From: JBHIAG01 sp046758465
GTDB lineage: Bacteria > Acidobacteriota > Terriglobia > Acidiferrales > 2-02-FULL-67-57
NCBI GenBank assembly: GCA_046758465.1
Contig: JBHIAG010000038.1
Span: 1-18,711, forward strand
DNA length: 18,711 nt
Direction of reading: 5' to 3'
How positions within the stretch are numbered: position 1 is the stretch's first letter; every line of letters begins with the position of its first letter. The position numbers were made by a program, and so were the translations under genes. The notes under the pieces are model-generated. The model was not told the origin of the DNA, searched no databases, and worked only from the letters and a program-made list of their open reading frames with translations. Positions 16,465-18,711 of the stretch are shown in pieces.

Positions 16465-17433
16465 CTAGTGGCTGGCCTCGATGAGGGCGGCCGCGAGCAG
16501 CGGGATGAGCAGTTCGTGGGGAGCGGTGAGGGCGATGGGGGTGCCGCCGGGGCGGAGGAGGACGTTCTGGGTGGGACGGTAGTGCTGGATGAAGTCGAGG
16601 TTGGCGGTGGTGAACTGGGTGAGCCGGTGGCCGAGGTTGCGGACGGCGGCGACGGCCTTCAGAAAAACTTCGGGCAGGACGACGGCGGAGCCGACATTGA
16701 GATAGACACCGCCGGGGTGGAGCCGGCGCACCAGGGCGGCGAAGAGCCGGAAGTCGTGGAGCGAGGCTTGGCCGAGGGCGGCGCCGTCGGCGGCGGGGTG
16801 GAGGTGGAAAATGTCGGTGCCGAGGGCGAGGTGGACGGCGACGGGAACGCGGGCGCGGTAGGCGGCAGCAAACAGCGAATAGTTCAGGAACTCGGCCCGA
16901 TGGCCCGCGCCCAGGGATTCCAGATGTAACAGGAATTCCCCCACGCCTTCGCCGATGCCGATTCTCCGCGCGGCGGCGCGGCGGATGGCAAGGTTGATGA
17001 GCTTGCCGGTCTCTTCCGCCATCCCGAAGCGGCCCTTGCCAAGTTGGGTCGGGACGTCTTCGGAGGTGTGGCCGACCAGGGCGATTTCAAAGTCGTGGAT
17101 GAGGGCGGCGCCGGTGGTAGCGATGCCGCCAACGAAGCCGCGGTTGACGAGGTCAATGAGCACCGGGCTCAAGCCGACCTTGATGACGTGGCCGCCCAGG
17201 CCCCAGAGGATGGGCTTGCGCTTGCGGCGCGCGGCCAGCAGGGCTTCCACCAGGCGGCGAAAATCGTGCACGGCCAGGATGGGAGGCAGGGTCTTCAGAT
17301 AGTCGGCGAACTTGGAGCCGCGCTTGTAGGGGCGGGCGAAGTCGCGCACGGTGACCTTGGAGCGCCGTTTGGCCAGCGGCTCGGTCTTCAGGCCCTTAAA
17401 GTCCAGCGGGTCGAGGTTGTAGATGGACTTCAA
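16465..17433 (-). CDS. Deoxyhypusine-synthase-like protein
   Basis: A 322-residue cytoplasmic protein that I read as a distant member of the deoxyhypusine synthase fold (Rossmann-like, NAD-dependent). Landmarks that line up by eye: WGLGGHVIKVGLSP (77-90); GIATTGAALIHDFE (103-116), corresponding to the family's TTAGGxEED; VPVAVHLALGTDIFHLHP (196-213), corresponding to the PALTDGS block; NVGSAVVLPE (246-255), corresponding to GGGVxKHH; and LDFIQHYRPTQNVLLRP (279-295). In the fourth block the residue expected to be the catalytic lysine reads leucine, so classical deoxyhypusine synthesis is unlikely. Bacterial homologues can instead make homospermidine or be of unknown activity. The start is a TTG with GAGG 5 bases upstream, supplied by a tandem repeat. 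The fold call is from memory and by-eye alignment. Confidence 0.62.
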   Translation of the reverse strand: MKSIYNLDPLDFKGLKTEPLAKRRSKVTVRDFARPYKRGSKFADYLKTLPPILAVHDFRRLVEALLAARRKRKPILWGLGGHVIKVGLSPVLIDLVNRGFVGGIATTGAALIHDFEIALVGHTSEDVPTQLGKGRFGMAEETGKLINLAIRRAAARRIGIGEGVGEFLLHLESLGAGHRAEFLNYSLFAAAYRARVPVAVHLALGTDIFHLHPAADGAALGQASLHDFRLFAALVRRLHPGGVYLNVGSAVVLPEVFLKAVAAVRNLGHRLTQFTTANLDFIQHYRPTQNVLLRPGGTPIALTAPHELLIPLLAAALIEASH

Positions 17434-17435
17434 GC

Positions 17436-17470
17436 GTACCTCGTACCTGGTGCCTTGTACCTTGTGCTTA
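17436..17470. repeat. 7-bp tandem repeat, five copies
   Basis: Five consecutive heptamers: GTACCTC, GTACCTG, GTGCCTT, GTACCTT, GTGCTTA. On the minus strand the units read GAGGTAC, CAGGTAC, AAGGCAC, AAGGTAC and so on, directly upstream of the deoxyhypusine-synthase-like start, and the first unit provides the GAGG that serves as its ribosome binding site. Confidence 0.75.
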
Positions 17471-17512
17471 GCGACCGGTGAAGCCTATCACCAAAGGCCA
17501 GAAAGACGGAAC

Positions 17513-17531
17513 CCTGCCTGCGGCAGGCAGG
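17513..17531. repeat. 19-bp palindrome (left copy)
   Basis: CCTGCCTGC-G-GCAGGCAGG: 9-bp perfect arms around a single base. It is the reverse-complement form of the palindrome at 17724-17744. The pair brackets the other repeat words of this intergenic region. Confidence 0.7.
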
Positions 17532-17592
17532 CACAGATGCACAGCCTTCGGCAGGCTCAGGGCAGGCCGATGAACGCAGATCGGTTCTCGGT

Positions 17593-17705
17593 TTGTCACC
17601 CTGAGCCCTTCGGCTCTGAGCGGGCCTCCGGGCAGGGCTCCGCGAAGGCGCAGCGAAGGGTCTGCTGGTTCAACAGCAGATTCCTCACTTCGCTCGGAAT
17701 GACAA
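17593..17705. repeat. 113-bp MITE/REP-like element
   Basis: Bounded by the inverted ends TTGTCA (17593-17598) and TGACAA (17700-17705). Inside are hairpins GAGCC-CTTC-GGCTC (17603-17616) and TCTGCTG-GTTCAA-CAGCAGA (17661-17680). Read leftward it begins TTGTCATTCCGAGCGAAGTG, a word I recall as a dispersed repeat in Acidobacteriota and other environmental genomes. It encodes nothing recognisable and would be mobilised, if at all, by an enzyme encoded elsewhere. Confidence 0.55.
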
Positions 17706-17723
17706 GGGGGTGGCGGGTGCGAA

Positions 17724-17744
17724 GCCTGCCTGCCGCAGGCAGGC
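17724..17744. repeat. 21-bp palindrome (right copy)
   Basis: GCCTGCCTGC-C-GCAGGCAGGC: 10-bp perfect arms around one base, the inverted partner of the palindrome at 17513-17531. It lies about 22 bp before the 3' end of the lipoprotein gene and could form a strong RNA hairpin, but no U-run follows in the leftward direction. Confidence 0.7.
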
Positions 17745-17766
17745 ACCTCCTCCGCACTGGAATGGG

Positions 17767-18600
17767 CTAGTCTTTGGGTTTGTGCTCTTCGAAGCTGCCG
17801 TAACGCTGCACTTGGTAGTCGTCCGGCAACGAGCTCACTTTGTCCTTATACGGATCAAGCAGCCACAAACTTGTCTCAGGAACGCAGACAGAGCCCCATT
17901 CCCCCCAATAATCATCAGCTTCAAGCAGAACTTTCCCGTCTGAGGCAAACCCGAGGACACGAATCCGAAGAAAACATTCCTTCCCGAGGTGCTTGCCAAA
18001 GATTTGGTTGTGATCGGGCTTGGTGAAGGTTGCGAAGGATGAGTTGTAAAGCAAGATGTCGAAGTCTGCCACATCTGACTCGTATGGCCAGCGCATAATC
18101 TGAACCAGCAGTTTCCGGCCGTCCGCTGACCAATCCACAACGGCAATCCCGTTGCCTTCCCAGCGAGTGGGTTCTTGCATATAGACGAGTTTGAAGTCCA
18201 TCCCGGGCTCAGCCACGAACAATTTGGTGGTGTTTACACAAACGGGTCCTGCGTAGGTGCCTTTCCGAGCCAAAGGCTTGTACGCGGTGGCTTCGGTTTC
18301 AGCGTAGGCTCGTCGCCGTCCGTCCGGCGATAGAAGGATTCGACTTCTGGCAAGTCTCGACCCTTCGATATCCCCCCATTCTGAAAAGCAGGTGACGTAG
18401 GAAGGGTCGTTTGAAACCTCCACGTAACCGCTTTGCCGGACTGCATCCCAGTGCCATTCCTGCTCTGTCGTTGACCTCTGCGGTTCCGGCCTTGAGGCCT
18501 TGGGTAGTTTTTTCGGAGGACTCGTAGTTTGCCTTGATGGCTTGCAGGCTGACAGAACCAGTAAGCACACGAGCAGCAAGGACGTGAGTGGCTTACGCAT
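17767..18600 (-). CDS. Lipoprotein of unknown function
   Basis: A 277-residue exported protein that I do not recognise. The N-terminus is a textbook lipoprotein signal: Arg-Lys at 2-3, a leucine-rich core, and lipobox LSAC with the lipidated Cys at 19. A Ser/Pro/Lys/Arg-rich linker follows (20-45). The mature part contains phrases such as LLSPDGRRRAYAE and VVDWSADGRKLLV, which resemble single blades of TolB/WD40-like beta-propeller repeats, but too few copies are seen to claim a full propeller. Several cysteines (in VTCFSE, PVCVN, KECFL and SVCVP) suggest disulfides. The start could also be the ATG at 18606, two codons earlier; neither has a clear Shine-Dalgarno. The start overlaps the end of uvrA by 8 bases, so translation is probably coupled. 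Confidence 0.72.
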   Translation of the reverse strand: MRKPLTSLLLVCLLVLSACKPSRQTTSPPKKLPKASRPEPQRSTTEQEWHWDAVRQSGYVEVSNDPSYVTCFSEWGDIEGSRLARSRILLSPDGRRRAYAETEATAYKPLARKGTYAGPVCVNTTKLFVAEPGMDFKLVYMQEPTRWEGNGIAVVDWSADGRKLLVQIMRWPYESDVADFDILLYNSSFATFTKPDHNQIFGKHLGKECFLRIRVLGFASDGKVLLEADDYWGEWGSVCVPETSLWLLDPYKDKVSSLPDDYQVQRYGSFEEHKPKD

Positions 18601-18711
18601 GAGCATCGGAGTTACAGAGGAGTTTAGCAAGTAACTTGGCGGTGTGGGATTTCCTTATTTTAGCGACGGCCTCGGGGGGGCCTTGGGCGACGAGGTGGCC
18701 GCCGGCGGCGC
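18593..18711 (-). CDS. uvrA: UvrA C-terminus (excinuclease ABC subunit A), partial
   Basis: Only the last 38 or so codons are in the window; the gene continues beyond the right edge. The translation reads GGHLVAQGPPEAVAKIRKSH then TAKLLAKLL and a short tail ending at TAA (18595-18593). This matches the conserved UvrA ending, in which GGG-[EH]-[IL]-V-x-x-G-[TP]-P-E-x-V-A is followed by SHTAR/K-[FL]-L. UvrA is the damage-recognition ATPase of nucleotide excision repair. The fragment lacks the ATPase motifs, so the call rests on this tail alone, but the match is specific. It reads leftward and its stop codon overlaps the lipoprotein start, which places both in one transcript. Confidence 0.82.
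   Translation of the reverse strand, partial: AAGGHLVAQGPPEAVAKIRKSHTAKLLAKLLCNSDAHA

Larger units (their letters stand above)
17471..17766. other. Repeat-rich intergenic region
   Basis: No real gene lies here. The stretch is a mosaic of dispersed-repeat words: two large palindromes (17513-17531 and 17724-17744), a GCCTTCGGCAGGCTCAGGGC-type word around 17544-17563, a GATGAACGCAGATCGG word near 17569-17584, and a 113-bp element (17593-17705). Open frames across it translate to phrases such as HSERSEES and RQAQGRP, which I recognise as recurring artefacts of such repeats in annotated environmental genomes. Confidence 0.7.

Noticed and set aside
17468..17746. 92-codon open frame on the minus strand
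   Set aside because: Made wholly of dispersed-repeat sequence and reads HSERSEES, a recurring artefact of such repeats.

Overview
The window looks like a stretch of chromosome from a high-GC Gram-negative bacterium, most likely an Acidobacteriota (Terriglobia-like) genome, possibly an assembled environmental one. The clues are a GWxTD-domain secreted protein, a split MacAB-like exporter operon with a Yip1 membrane protein inside it, a deoxyhypusine-synthase-like protein, and intergenic repeats of a kind I associate with Acidobacteriota and similar environmental genomes. The assignment is by family content only; no marker gene such as rRNA is present.

Layout. 1-413 is a repeat-bearing non-coding lead. 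414-1256 (+) is a membrane-anchored alpha/beta hydrolase. 1315-7526 is a leftward block: a GWxTD protein, then a large PDZ/multi-TM/GAF/PAS sensor histidine kinase, then a sigma-54-dependent response regulator 2 bp behind the kinase. A 290-bp divergent intergenic region (7527-7816) carries a strong promoter for the GWxTD gene. 7817-13384 (+) is a five-gene operon: periplasmic adaptor, ABC ATPase, Yip1 family membrane protein, and two FtsX/MacB-type permeases. 13486-15597 (-) holds methylthioribose-1-phosphate isomerase (mtnA) and a CPBP intramembrane protease. 15720-16408 (+) is a compact toxin-antitoxin operon (ribbon-helix-helix antitoxin, Doc-family toxin) with its own promoter and an inverted repeat over the -35 box. 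16465-17433 (-) is a deoxyhypusine-synthase-like protein preceded by a 7-bp tandem repeat. 17471-17766 is repeat-rich and non-coding. 17767-18600 (-) is a lipoprotein of unknown function whose start overlaps the 3' end of uvrA, which runs off the right edge.

How the parts may work together. The kinase and sigma-54 regulator form an obvious phosphorelay pair; the kinase's PDZ domain suggests it senses envelope state. The divergently transcribed GWxTD protein and MacAB-like exporter both act in the envelope, so a shared envelope-stress or secretion role is a reasonable inference, but no sigma-54 promoter could be defended near the exporter. The most curious items are the deoxyhypusine-synthase-like protein that seems to lack the catalytic lysine, its repeat-embedded ribosome binding site, the RHH-Doc operon with an operator-like repeat, and the conserved-looking placement of a Yip1 protein inside an ABC export operon. 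I saw no CRISPR array, tRNA, rRNA or transposase gene.
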